In this document: piece by piece, positions 1 to 11,379 of the stretch
How the letters are laid out: the number at the start of each line of letters is the position of its first letter
How positions within the stretch are numbered: the stretch's first letter is position 1
Assembly (NCBI GenBank): GCA_024500155.1
Contig: CM044869.1
Location: forward strand, 34,594,501 to 34,658,500
From: Chenopodium formosanum
Taxonomy: Eukaryota; Streptophyta; Magnoliopsida; Caryophyllales; Amaranthaceae
DNA: 64,000 nt
Direction: 5' to 3'
Position numbers and translations under genes: made by a program
Notes under the pieces: generated by a model
Database searches by the model: none
Told to the model about the DNA's origin: nothing
What the model saw: only the letters and a program-made list of their open reading frames with translations

Positions 1-1124
1 AATCAAAAATCCCCAATTAGCTATTATCCATCACTCAAACATGCTTCACCGTATCCCTAGCAAGTAAACTACTCACAATCCATGGAAGAAATCAAGATCA
101 AAACTAAAAAATTCAACAAATTCATCATCGTCATTTCAATCAAACAAATTCAATCAACTAATCAATAAACTTGAACAATCAACAAAATAATTGAAATCAA
201 AAGCTAAAGATTGCATTAAAGTAAAAGAAATCCTTACAAACATTGATGAAATCAAAGGAAATGTGCTTAGAATCATCAATCATCAATCATCAACCATGAG
301 TTTCTCTCTCTAAAATATGATCTGAACTATTTTCCCATTCTTCTCTAATGAAAATCTCTAATCCCCAAAATTCTCCAATCTGAAAAATTCTCTAATGAAT
401 TCCCAAAAATTCTCCAATCTGAAAAATTCTCTAATGAATTCTCAAAAATTCTCCAATCTGAAAATTCTCTCTAAAAATAGAAGAAAAATCTATATATAGT
501 AAAGCTAACAAAGAGAAATTGGTTAGATCGTCCAATAATAGACTTGTACAGGCGCGACCTTCTTCAAGAAGATACGTGGCCGCGCAAAAGAGATTACATA
601 ATAAGGGGAGCAATAAGCGCGGCCGTGCCATTGTCGCGCGCGCCCGCACCTGGGAGTAGGGCTGCTCTCTTCCCCTTTAACTTGACACTCCTCGTGCGCT
701 CTACTTGGCGTGCTTAATGAACACGGAGCATGGCATATTCTATACACCTTGACGGTTGGTTCAACACCAAAATTGGTGCCCCCACGGCTTGAATGCACGG
801 CCTAAGAAAATTTGGAACTTGCACATCTCCATACTTGGGCTTCAAATGGAAGACACTAAGCATCCCAATCAATGCAAAACCTGGGAAGAAACCTTGGGAA
901 TCCTTGGACAACAATCTTAACCTGAAAATGAAAGAAAACAAACAAATAAAAGGGAAAAAGACATAATAAACCAAGAAATACACGAAAATGGAAAATCAAC
1001 TAAGGAAAGTGCAAACTAAAGAAATAAAGAGCAAAACTAAGGAAAAAAGAATGAAAAGAGCTATAAAAGCAATCTAAAATCACCCTAAAAGAGAACAAAT
1101 GAGTGCCATAAATGACACTCATCA
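1..1124 (-). mobile_element. Element A (Athila-like gypsy) 3' LTR, truncated by the window edge
   Basis: Read on the minus strand the LTR begins at 1124 with TGATGAGTG and runs off the left edge. It is closely similar to the element B LTR at 9724-11341. A terminal inverted repeat (GAGTGTCAT...ATGGCACTC) occupies 1101-1120. A GC-rich block lies at about 548-652, followed in the element's direction by a TATATATA box at 491-498. The polypurine tract directly abuts the LTR start, which identifies this as the 3' LTR. The U5 end is outside the window. Confidence 0.9.
491..498 (-). promoter_or_regulatory. LTR TATA box, element A
   Basis: TATATATA lies about 50 bp downstream (minus strand) of the GC-rich U3 block, the same arrangement as in the LTRs of B, C and E. 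Promoter function is inferred. Confidence 0.55.
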
Positions 1125-1162
1125 AATTCCCCTAAGCTACATTTTTGCTCGTCCTCGAGCAA
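1125..1162 (-). promoter_or_regulatory. Element A terminal polypurine module
   Basis: In the element's sense this is a hairpin TTGCTCG-AGGA-CGAGCAA, 7 nt of spacer, then GCTTAGGGGAATT joined directly to the LTR. Polypurine tracts prime plus-strand DNA synthesis in LTR retrotransposons. The hairpin with AGGA loop is shared with B, C, D and E. Confidence 0.85.
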
Positions 1163-3804
1163 AACCAAGCAAGCAAGAAAGGGATGAAAGACTTATTGAA
1201 AAAGGAAAAAGAAAGACATGAGATGAGAATATACACTGAGACTCACTATCGTAGGAATCACGGTTGTTTTTAGCTACAACAAGTCCTTTAAACCCCAAAG
1301 TTAGGCATGAGGATGCGTGAGGTCTCGTAAAGGTTTCCTAAGAGCTTAACCCATAACTCTCAACAAACAAACATGAGGCAAATCACAAAAGTAAAAGTAA
1401 TTAAAAGAAAAGTAAAATCAAAACCTTTACGAATTGGACTTTACAAGATGACTACACTTCAAATGAATAAACAACTTTCTTAAGAAAATAAGGGTATGCA
1501 CGTTCCAAGATATCCGAGGTTGATTGAAACATAGAATATGCTAAGCGTAGAGAACTAGTAATCACAATCCACCTTCATCCCATTCAATCTAACCGAGTTC
1601 TCCCTACTAGTCTTAAATCTCCCTCTAGTGAGCATCTCAATAGTTCCTCGAAGGAACCGGAAAAGAACATTTTTTAGGCTACTCGACATCTTGACTATGC
1701 ATTCCCTCTCCATAGGCTATAACTCATAATTCCCTCCCCCGATATGTGACTTAACCTCTAGGTCAAAAGGACTTTCAAAGGTTGTAACGTAAGGGCAAAA
1801 AGGGTGAGGGTAGGCTTAAAATTTAAAATTTGGTGGTATTCCTAATTAGTGAACCAAAAGGGTGATCGAACCTTCTCCTCATAACTAAGTAATCACCAAA
1901 CCAAAACAAACTAACACCCCCAAGCTTATTCAAAGCTATACTCACAATCAGATATACAAAAAGCGTAAACTCTTCTCCCCCAAGCTTAAATGAAGCATTG
2001 TCCTCAATGATTAAAAGGTAGAAAAGATTCACATCAAAATATTTTTGCATTTTCTCATTTTTCACTTTTATATTCTTTTGCATTTTTCAAATTCATAACA
2101 ATTGTCCTCGCCTCTTTTAACTATGGACGACTTTTTCATTTATTCACTTGCCATTATTAACAAAATATACAAAATATAAGCTTGCTTATAAATAAGAACC
2201 AATGCCCAAACTCATATACCACAATCTCCAATAATATGGTCATTTGCTTCAAAAACCAAAAATGAAACAAAAGGCTCAAAATTCTAAAGATGTGGCTTGA
2301 AAAGAAGGGAAAAAGGCTCAAATGGTTAGCAAGAAGGAAAATGTAAACCCAAAAACCAAAAATAATGAAGTCTTTCCTAGAAAAGAAAAATTACCACCCC
2401 GAAAAGATGCCTTTGTCCTTCCTAGATTGTTCGGTCTCGGTCTTGAGAATTATGAGTCAAGATTCTTGATTAGGTCCGCAATAGTCAAGGATCCATGTCC
2501 CTCATGCAAGTAAGTGTAGAAGGCTTTAAAAATTATAAACCTCACATGGATGTAGCAAAAACTCACTATTGGCGTCAAATCGACTATAGAAAGCAACTAC
2601 CAAACATGCCACAAACAAGTAGAATCGGGTTTCATGATCCCCCTAGTGCTTAGACATGCTACCTTAGCATACGCCATCCTAGAATCAACCAAGTATTTCT
2701 CAAACCGTGCATACCACTACCAATTAGGAAGATGTTTATTCAAAAGCAAAAGTTCGTTGGTATATAGTCCAATGCACAAGAAAGATAACAAAAAGAAAAA
2801 TGAAGCGTCAAAAACTTTATACAAACCAAAAGCAAAAGAAAGAGAAGAAAAGAAAAGAAAGGAAAAGAAATAAAAGTAAAGGAAAATAAAGAAAAGAAGA
2901 AAGAAAAGATAAAGGAAGAGTAGGAAAATAAAGAAAGTAACAAAGATGCAAGTATAACACGTAATTCCCAATCGTCATACAAGTGATCAATTGACAACAT
3001 CGCCAATGATCCCAAACACTCTAAGGTGTTACAAGCATACATTCTCGAACCGTTCAACTTCTCCTAAAACTAATCCTAATCTATGTATCCTAGAAAAGTA
3101 AAGAAATAAAAAAAAAAGAAAATAAGAGGATCTCACCAGGCTTCCAAGCAATGCGAATAAAAATAAGGCGAAAGATCAACCTCCTTCATTAAGTGCCAAG
3201 AATTAATAGCATCATCATCAAAGCCAAGAGAAAAGAAAAAAAAAATTAGAAAATAGAGCTATAAACAAAGAAAACAATTAGTAACTTCAAAACAAAATAA
3301 AATAAAGCGAAACTAAATAAAAAGAAACTACAAAGAAAAAGTCAAGGTAAACTATCAAAAAGTAAGAATAAGCAAAGAAAACTAAAGGAACTATACACTA
3401 AACTAGCAACTAATCACTTAAACGATAAGATTTGGATTTAAGAGATTTGGATTCAAGGGTTTTGGATAATAGGGTTTTGGATTCATGGGAGCAAACAACA
3501 TGCATCATCATCATCATAGAAATCATCACAACAACAACATTATCAAGAGAGAAAGAAAAGACATGGAAAGCTCATAAAAACAACGATCAAACACCATCAA
3601 TAATAGACCAAGGTATGCAATTATCCAACATCGAGGCAAAAAGTAGACAAGGCAATGCACAACAATAATATTAGCCACTGTGGCAAACCCCTAATAAAAT
3701 AAAGTTCCCTCAAGCTAAACATGACTACATCTCAACATCCCATCAATACAAAGCAAGCATCATATAAAATAAGAGATGGAGGAAAAAGGCACAAAATAGA
3801 GGAA
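1163..3804 (-). other. Element A noncoding 3' region
   Basis: About 2.6 kb between the ORF1-type gene and the polypurine tract. It holds no credible coding sequence; the open frames are low-complexity Lys/Phe runs. Blocks are recognisably shared with B (11380-14116), D and E, for example the stretches around 1500-1560, 1670-1750 and 2630-2760. It includes an internal copy of the hairpin-polypurine module (1975-2009) and another G-tract at about 1914-1927. Confidence 0.7.
1975..2009 (-). promoter_or_regulatory. Element A internal hairpin plus G-tract module
   Basis: In sense: CATTG-AGGA-CAATG, then GCTTGGGGGAG starting 15 nt after the loop. It lies about 850 bp upstream of the terminal module. 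Equivalent copies exist in B, C, D and E. A role as a second plus-strand primer is inference. Confidence 0.6.
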
Positions 3805-5507
3805 CTAGCTACCACTCGACCTGACACTATCATGGTCATCCTTGTCATAGGAGAACCCAGATGGGGACCATAAGGATCCCATCCCCCGGTGTAACCGAGT
3901 GGCAACCATAGTGCCCCTTGAAGTTGTCTTGTTCCCAAGGGGCAAAGGGAGTATATTGCTCGGGCAAAGCGAGCGGTAGTGGATGATCGGGGTGAATATA
4001 GGGGTAGTTAGAATCACCCCTAAAATCGCTCCCACTAGGAACACGGTAATCGTAGTTACCGTGCTCATCGGGAAATGAGCGAGTCACGGTGTTGGATCTC
4101 GGGGGTCCTTGCAAATATGGGAACCTGCTTGATGGTATAGGACCAAGTTGGGGTGGAAAGTATGGGTAGTCAACCGTAGGGGAGACCTCCTCACGGTTAA
4201 CACTCGCATTATATAAATGTTGTTGTTGGAGAAACATACCTTGTTGCATCTCCAAGATGCCTCTCATTTGGTGATAAATTGCCTCGAAGTCTTGGTCGTA
4301 CATGCCTTCCAATATAATTTGCATCCCCTTCATTTGTGAACTTAGAGCATCCATATCAGGGTTAGCAAATTTGTGATGTTGTTGTTCTTGATGTTGTTGT
4401 CGTGGTTGTCGTTTTTGTTGTTATTGTTGTAGTTCTTCTTCATCTTCTTCTTCTTCCATCTCCTCATCATCATCACCATAGGGGAGGCGGTTACTCAAGG
4501 GTACATGCCACACATTAGGCACATCCTCTCGGTGGATAGAAGTCAAGGAGGGGTTAGGGAGATAGCACCAATGTTTGTTCTCCCTAAGCCAATCAAACAC
4601 CTCATCATCTTCATTCTTGGCCAAAAATTGCACTTACTTCAATTGTGCAATGTCGTGGTAGAGGGTGCTCAAACTACCCATCGGAGTACAAGAGGGTAAT
4701 TAGTGGTCAAGATGAAAGTTGGTCGCGAGCCTCGTAACCATACTACCAAAAGGGATCTCCCAGGACTCCCTTTCTTGCAACCCCTTGCAATATCTCAAGA
4801 ACATGTACCCTAAGTTCAAATGACCCCGGTACTCCACTCTAGTAGCTAACCAAAGTATCCGGAGCTCCAATTGACTCATCTTTCCCAATTCTTGCTTAGG
4901 GATTATCGAATATCCCAAAAGCCTATGAAGAACCCTTAGACACGGTTGGTATACCTTGCTTATGGTGGCATACTGAGTAATGAAATCGCTTTCCCCCGAT
5001 ATATTATCTCACCAAGAATTTTAATCATACTCATTCCTGAAGAAGAACTCGGGGTGCAAGACATCTGCTCCCGGATTAAGATCGAGTGCCGCATTGAACT
5101 CGGCAAGAGAAAGATCATGATGAATGTTGAAAAGTTGAAAATGGACCCGGTAGTTATCATCCTCTACCACCTCACATGAAACCGTAGCCAAAAATTCCAA
5201 AGTTCACTCAAGGTAGGAACGGTAACACGTGCTCACAAAGATGCTCATGCGAAGATTGCTAAATAATTCCCTCAAATCCTCATCAATACCGAATTTGATC
5301 ATGTTGAGAGTAGTGTCGAGAGAGTTTAAGGGATAGGTTCTTTTTTAGCTAGGCATATCGAGCTTTTTGGATTGGGTCATTGATGTTTATCTTAGGCAAA
5401 GAAGTAGGTTTTCGTCTTTGGGAAGTAGAGGGGTTTGAATAAGGTTCTTCGATTGTGATGTTGGTTTTTCGTTTCTCAAAGGAAAAGGCTCGAGCAAGCT
5501 TCGACAT
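3805..5507 (-). pseudogene. Decayed ATHILA ORF1-type gene of element A
   Basis: A start codon at 5507 opens a frame beginning MSKLARAF that meets a TAG at about 5350. Beyond that the homology jumps between frames: a piece at 4918-4700 matches the region of element C's ORF1 containing LNMGYW, a piece at 4633-4421 carries NVWHVPL followed by an acidic Glu/Asp run and (after a stop) Gln codons, and pieces at 4354-3805 carry a Pro/Tyr-rich tail ending in GPSGS-like residues. The layout matches ORF1 of C and B, downstream of where integrase would lie. ATHILA ORF1 is a plant gypsy protein family of unknown function; nothing here shows a signal peptide or membrane segment. Multiple stops and frame changes make it non-functional. 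Confidence 0.75.
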
Positions 5508-6645
5508 TGTGTTTCCCCCAAATTTATCAACTCAAAATCCAATCAATCAACACCACAAACACCACAAAAATACCACAAAATACTTCCAATCACCAATATC
5601 ACAACTCCTTAACCAATAACACCAATCACACAAATAACACCTTACTACCAATATTCAAAATTTTCAACTTCTCACAATCACCACCAATTAAACCAAATTT
5701 GCTTCACAAACACACAAAAACACATTATGAGTAAAAATCAATCAACAATCAACACAAATAATCAACCAAATATCACATTCAATCAACAAATTCATCAAAA
5801 TACATACTACTACTATTCACAACCATAAAAAATCAAATTCTTGCAACAATATGATATGAAAATGTAAATAAGAGTTTAAGAAGATGATTATACCATACTA
5901 GAAACAAGATTGAACAAGAATTAGCCACCAATTCCCAGCTAACCAAAAAGCCCCAAATTTGGTCTTCAATGGAGGAGAAAGATTGGAGATTGAAAATGGA
6001 AAAAAGTAGTATGATTATTGTTGTTAAAAATGAATTTTTAGAAGGAAAATGTTGATTTTTGATGGATTTCGATGAATTGATGAAGAAATATGTGAGAAAT
6101 GGAGGTAGGGTTTCAATTCTTTAGAGTGAGAATGGGGGTCATGCGTGCAAGAATGAGGTTGAGGGGAATGAGGAAAATAAAGAAGAAATAAAAGAAATAG
6201 AAGCTCGGCGCTGCCCAAGTGCGCGGCCGCGCGACCTGGCTGCGCGGTTGCGCCCCTTCCTGGCCCTCCCGCGCAACTACGGCTTCCTTTCTTGAAATTG
6301 TTGCTTGGTTTTTGCTAGAAAAGAAGAGGGCAACTCTGCTCCTGCTGGTTCATGCGCGCACATACACTGTGCGTGGGCACTAGCTAAGGCTAAAGTGGGG
6401 CTTGCTCCCTCTTGTGCTTACTCTCGTGCTCGCGCTCTCATCGACGCTCACGAGCGTCATGATCAAGTGATACCCACGAGGGGGGTAGACCAAAAATCAC
6501 AAAAAATCACATGAAATTTTTCAAAAATCACTTATTCATGATTAAAATTCACGAGAACGCAAGCACGAGAGCGCACTTGCACATCAATTTCTCCTTCACC
6601 TTAATTCAACTCAAATCTCTTGAAACCTTCAATATTCACCAAAAT
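5508..6645 (-). other. Element A spacer upstream of the ORF1-type gene
   Basis: AT-rich, rich in CAA/AAT runs, with no credible gene. The part at 5860-6300 aligns with 39440-39900 of element B. It contains a GC-rich block at about 6206-6285 (GCGCGGCCGCGCGACC-type sequence) resembling the blocks in the LTRs. The rest of A upstream (gag, 5' LTR) is missing. The switch to copia LTR sequence is near 6645, placed to within roughly 30 bp. Confidence 0.55.
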
Positions 6646-6698
6646 TGTCGGTGGCTAGCAATGCATGCTAGCGCACCTTGGCTAGCAAGGCCGGCTAG

Positions 6699-7994
6699 TG
6701 ATATGTTTATTGTATATAGTATTTTACCCCCGTCCCTTGGTCATAATTAGTAGTGTTTTTGGCCCGTTAGAGCCACTTTTATTACTAATTGGTGTTTTCT
6801 AGTGTTTTCGTAGTTTTGGTTGAGTTTTGTAGGAAATTGCATCTTTGAAGCTTTTTCCCGGGATTATTGCGGTACAACTACGAGCATTTGAAGGTATGAC
6901 CGATTGCATTTGGACACCGAGTATTCAAGACCCGAAGTGGATATTCGAATTGGGCCAAGAATGAAGCCCAATCCAAGTCAAGCATAACGCCGGGCCCGAT
7001 CGGGCGGATGCCCAGAACGAGTGGGTGAAGAAAAAGGCGGGCCGATCGGGCTGTGCCTTGCCCGATCGGGCGTGTGTTTCTGAGGAGAAGTTTAAGCGTC
7101 GTTTAATTTGTTTTAACTTAGGATTTTTGAGCTTAGTATAGATACGCTTTTGTTAAGCGAGTTTAGTATTCTTTTCTCCCTTACCCTTACTCTCTCTCTA
7201 ACTTTTCTCTCTCTCTCCCCTTAAACTCTAGTTTTATTTTCTCTCTTTACAACTCTTTGTTTATTTCCATCTCTTGTTTCCTTCAACTTTGGTAACGATT
7301 TCTTCTCCTTTAATCTCAGTTATTTATTCTCTCTCTTTCATCATGATTTGTTTAATTGCTTTGTTTAGTTTATATTTAATTATGTGTGAGTAATCTTCTT
7401 TCTAGGGTTATGGGGATCAATAAATAATATGAAGGGGTAATTTATTATTGTTAATTGTCAATGCTTGATTAATTTCCTATTGATTGATTTAATGCTATGC
7501 GGTTAGATTTGGCCAGATTTAATTCGTATGAGTTTAGCAATATTGATTCGAGATTCAAGAGATGAGAATTGATGTTTAGGCTTAGTTTCAATAGGCAGAC
7601 TAATTTATAAATGGTTAGGTTGAGATTCGAGAGATGAGATTTAATACCGGTAAATTAACTCTGTGATTGTAATACGTAGCGAAAGCCCTTTATGATCTGA
7701 TTAATTGATGCATTGATGATTGATTAATATGTTTTACCCTGGAATATTATTTATTGGTGAACCTATGCCCTAGGCTTTTATTTCATTGATTTTCCTCCTT
7801 CTTTTATTCCTTCCCACTTATACTCTTAGTAGTTTAGTTCCCTTTTATAATAACAAATTGGTTACTTGACAATTTAGATTATATTGAATAATTAGGAATA
7901 AATTAACTCATTTCCCTGTGGTTCGACCCTTCTTCCCTATCTGCATAGTTAGTGGATTCAGGTATAAATTTTGACAGGCTAAATGTCATAGTCA
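6699..7994 (+). mobile_element. Solo LTR (gypsy-like) with target duplication GCTAG
   Basis: 1296 bp starting TGATATG and ending CATAGTCA, flanked by GCTAG at 6694-6698 and 7995-7999. A related copy in reverse orientation lies at 30283-31690. It contains three near-copies of the palindrome CCCGATCGGG at 6995-7070, pyrimidine-rich CTCTCT runs at 7190-7340, and the conserved U5 motif GTGGTTCGACCC at 7918-7929. No internal region or second LTR is present, so it is a solo LTR produced by recombination. Confidence 0.9.
7918..7929 (+). promoter_or_regulatory. U5 GTGGTTCGACCC motif, solo LTR
   Basis: It ends 65 bp before the LTR end. The same motif is found in the LTRs of B, C, D and E at 94-97 bp. 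It resembles the T-arm of tRNAs. Function is inferred. Confidence 0.4.
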
Positions 7995-8035
7995 GCTAGC
8001 AGCCCACACCATGTGCGAGGCATGTTAGCACCTGG

Positions 8036-8310
8036 CTAAGGCTGGCAGCCCGCACAAGGTGCGTGGCATGCCAGCAAGCCGAAGCTGGCAGCCCGCACAA
8101 GGTGCGTGGCATGCCAGCAAGCCGAAGCTAGCAGCCCGCACCATGTGTGAGGCTTGCTAGAAAGTTGCGGGTAGCAGCCCGCACCTAGTGCGTGGCGTGC
8201 TAGCATGCTGCAGCTAGCAACCCGCACAAGGTGCGTGGCTTTCTAGGAGCAGGCCTCGGCTATAGCAGCTCGCACAATTGGTGCGTGGCCTGTTGGGCCG
8301 AAGGTAAAGC
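8036..8310 (+). repeat. Tandem GC-rich hairpin repeats in the copia LTR
   Basis: About six degenerate units of roughly 43 bp. Each is an inverted repeat of the type GCAGCCCGCAC-AAGG-TGCGTGGC, with GCTAGC or CTGGCA flanks. The array stands out against AT-rich surroundings. Related arrays occur in all copia LTRs of this window. Confidence 0.75.
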
Positions 8311-8904
8311 AGCGGCTGGTAGCCCACCTTGGGTGCCTTGATGCCCAAGTGGTAGGGTGCCACGTGGCGCGAAGTAATTGGCTTGAGGGTTGTGTGTTGG
8401 CCGGCTATGGGAGAGGAGTGGGGAGCAAGTTTGCTCCCCCCTTCTCTAAATGGTCCTCACGTAACCTCTCTTGTGAGTATGCTACTTGTTGAGTTATTAG
8501 TAACTTGATTATTAATTTTATTTTTGATTTAAAATGAATTGGAAAAATCAAATCTCCCACATTGATGGGTAAGCTTTTCTCACTCTTGCATTTCCCTATA
8601 AATACCCAAGTTAGGGTATTGGGAAAATAGCTTGAGTAAGTGTTGAAAAAGGCGTCACCATTGTGAAAACCTTTGAACACAATTAATTACTCGGGTTTTT
8701 AGGTCGGGCTTAGGTAACTCCTAATCAATAGACCATTTTCGGTGCTCGGGTTGCGGGTGGACTTTGTTGGAGGTCCTTATGTGAGCAGAGCTAAGAGCTT
8801 TCGAAGTAAGAACTCAATTAATGAGCGAAGCACGTGCCAAAGGTATTAATCTCTTTCTTAATCTTATTGTTTAAGTTAATTATGCTTTATGGTTATAATT
8901 ATTG

Positions 8905-9520
8905 TGAGTGTCATCTTGAGGTGTCATTTATGAAAGAATACCATGTTCTTTCAGGTGATTATCAAATTCATGGATTAAATATTCACCACCTCGATCCGAT
9001 CAAAGGGCTTTAATTTTCTTTCCAAGCTGGTTTTCAACTTAACTCTGAAATTCTTTGAATTTATCAAATGATTTAGATTTTTTCGACATAAGGTAGACAT
9101 ATCCATATCTACAATAGTCGTCCGTGAAGGAGATGAAATATCGATAACCATTCCTTTTGGGTGTGCTCATTAGTCTGCATACATTAGTGTGTATTAGCCC
9201 TAATAAATCACCTGCCCTTTCTCCCAACTTGGAGAATGGCTACTTTATCATATTGTCTAACAAGCATCCTTCGCAATTCTCAAATGATTGTAAATCAAAT
9301 GAATCAAGAATACCATCATGTAGAAGTTTCTTGATGCACTTGATGTTAATGTGGCTAAGACGACAATGCCACAAGTATGTTTGATTTGACACAACGGTCT
9401 TAGGTATTTTGGTGGTATCATCAACATTATAAACATGTTTGTCTAAAGAGAACACATTTGGATAAACGTGTGAAGTCATAAAACATAAAAGCAAGACCTT
9501 CAAAACAATCACTTGTTATA
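8905..9520 (-). pseudogene. Copia integrase fragment (minus)
   Basis: Two frames read on the minus strand (9512-9240 and 9227-9039) match the integrase of the copia element at 36365-36919. They include the zinc-binding start WHCRLSHINIKCIKKLL, a CEGCLL motif and FTDDYCRYGYVYL. Similarity continues at DNA level to about 8905. Flanking protease and reverse transcriptase regions are absent, so this is a short remnant of a second copia element in opposite orientation to the adjoining LTR fragment. Confidence 0.8.
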
Positions 9521-9723
9521 ATCTTGTGATCAAACAACTTTAAGTCCAACGCAAAAAGATCAAAATATGTTCAATAATAAAACTAGAATAAGTTCTATTT
9601 TAAGACAAACTATGTGATTACAAGCTCGATGGAAAGATTATCTTCTTCCTCCGCATATAAATGCACGTCCACTTGTAAAGCTCTTCTCACTTAGTTCCTG
9701 AAATAGGAGTATATAGTAAGTCA
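9521..9723. other. Unassigned AT-rich segment
   Basis: About 200 bp between the copia scrap and the element B LTR. I see no coding potential and no match elsewhere in the window. Its last five bases, AGTCA (9719-9723), would be element B's target duplication if the other copy had survived. Confidence 0.4.
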
Positions 9724-9817
9724 TGACGAGTGGTGGATTCTAGGTCGTTGAAACTAAAATTCCTCCAATCAAAACTAAATTTGTAACCAAACCTACACCT
9801 AGTAATAGGGAAAGTTC

Positions 9818-9829
9818 GAGTCGAACCAC
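9818..9829 (-). promoter_or_regulatory. U5 GTGGTTCGAC motif, element B 3' LTR
   Basis: In sense GTGGTTCGACTC, ending 94 bp from the LTR end. The other copy at 43617-43628 reads GTGGTTCGACCC at the same distance. Confidence 0.45.
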
Positions 9830-10705
9830 TAGGAATGGGAGGAATTCAGCTATTGCCAAAGTCAAGCTATTTCGAAGCGTAAAAGGAAATGTAGGCTATC
9901 TAAGTTCAACTAAACAAACAAGGCAAACACAAAGTAAATTAACATATCAAACACTAGGGATTTAGGATCCACATGTTCTTGCAATGGACACATAGTAATC
10001 GGGTTGGAGATTGATTAATTCAAGTATTGCGAGGGAAGATAGACAGTGCAATCAAAAGAGCTCGACAAGCTATCTCCTAGAGGCCGAACTAGGGCCAACT
10101 ACGAAAGACTCTACTAGGAACGTCACAAACCAAGCTCGATCGATAAATGTGAGCTACAAATCAATGGTCTGTATCAATGTAGGCACACAATGCAATCTAG
10201 TATAACAATTAAAGTTAGCTACTCTTTATCTAATCACACACATGCACAAAATCAATTAACCAATTTAATCACAATGCTAAATCAATCAAACCCTCCCAAT
10301 TATCTATGATCCATCACTCAAACATGCTTCACCACATCCCTAGCAAGTGAACTACTCACAATCCATGAATGAAATCAAAATCAAAACTAAGCTAATCAAC
10401 AAATTCATCATCATCATTCCAATCAAACAAAATTAAATGAACTAATCAACAAATTTGAACAATCAACAAACAATTGAAATCAAAAGCTAAGGATTGCATT
10501 ACAATAAAAGAAATCCTTACAAACTTTGGTGACATCAAAGGAAAATGTGCTTAGAATCATCAAACATCAATCATCAACCATAAATTTCTCTCTCTAAAAA
10601 TCTAAGAACAAGTGTTTCTCTCTCTAAACTTCTCTCTAAAAACTCTAATTCTAATTCTTTCTCCTTTTCCAAAAAACAATTCTCTCTCTAAAAATAGAAG
10701 AAAAA

Positions 10706-10716
10706 TCTATATATAG
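10706..10716 (-). promoter_or_regulatory. LTR TATA box, element B
   Basis: CTATATATAG-type sequence just downstream of the GC-rich block, in the same position as in element A. The function is inferred. Confidence 0.5.
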
Positions 10717-11341
10717 TAAAACTAACAAAGAGAAATTAGTTAGATCGTCCAAGATAGACCCATACAGGCGCGACCTTCTTCAAGAGGATGCGCGACCGCG
10801 CAAAAATGGGTACGGAACAGGGGGAGCAACAGGCGCGACCGCGCCATAGTCGTGCGCGCCCGCGCTTGGGAACAGGGCAACCTCCTTCCCCTTCATCTTG
10901 ATGCTCCTCGTGCGCTCTACTTGGTGTGCTTGATGAACACGGAGCATGGAAGATCCAAAAGCACCTTGACGTTGGGTTCAACACCAGAATTAGTGCCCCC
11001 ACGGCTTGAAAGCACAGCCTAAGGTTACTTGGAACTTGCACATCTCCATACTTGGTCTTCAAATGGAGAACACTAGGCATCCTAATCAATGCAAAACTCG
11101 AGAAAAAGTCTCAGGAATCCTTGGACAACGATCTTAACCTAAAAATGAAAGAAAACAAGCAAATAATAGGGAAAAAGACAAGAAAAACCAAGAAATGCAT
11201 GAAAAAGGAAAAATCAACTAAGGAAAGTGCAAACTAAAGAAATAAAGAGCAAAACTAAGGAAAAAGGAACGAAAAGAGCTATAAAAGCAATCTAAAATCA
11301 CCCTAAAAGAGAACAAATATGTGCCATAAATGACCCCATCA

Positions 11342-11379
11342 AATTCCCCCAAGCTAAACTTTTGCTCGTTCTCGAGCAA
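11342..11379 (-). promoter_or_regulatory. Element B terminal polypurine module
   Basis: In sense: hairpin TTGCTCG-AGAA-CGAGCAA, 7 nt, then GCTTGGGGGAATT abutting the 3' LTR. The loop differs by one base from the AGGA seen elsewhere. Confidence 0.85.

Larger units (their letters stand above)
6645..8908 (+). mobile_element. Copia LTR fragment (plus), interrupted by a solo LTR
   Basis: Sequence at 6645-6698 and 7995-8908 matches the copia LTR at 29711-32342. It has the GCTAGC/GCCCGCAC tandem repeats, then a segment with CCCACATTGATGGG and CCCTATAAATACCCAA (likely promoter, about 8556-8608), and the end portion with GCGAAGCACGTGCC. Its 5' part is missing. Its 3' end is cut at about 8908, where a minus-strand copia integrase scrap begins. 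It is split at 6698/7995 by a solo LTR. Confidence 0.75.
9724..11341 (-). mobile_element. Element B 3' LTR
   Basis: 1618 bp; in sense it starts at 11341 with TGATGGGGTC and ends at 9724 with ...CGTCA. It matches the truncated 5' LTR at 43523-44504 and the element A LTR. A GC-rich block at about 10765-10870 is followed in sense by a TCTATATATAG box at 10706-10716 and CTCTCT-rich sequence. The U5 motif lies at 9818-9829. Confidence 0.92.

Noticed and set aside
2717..3057. Phe/Ser/Leu-rich frames suggesting membrane proteins in the 3' noncoding regions (also 13069-13323, 16534-16883)
   Set aside because: They are antisense readings of A/G-rich low-complexity sequence and are not conserved between A and B at protein level.
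8036..8310. CRISPR-like tandem array
   Set aside because: Units are contiguous imperfect hairpins without unique spacers, in a plant LTR; there is no cas-like gene.
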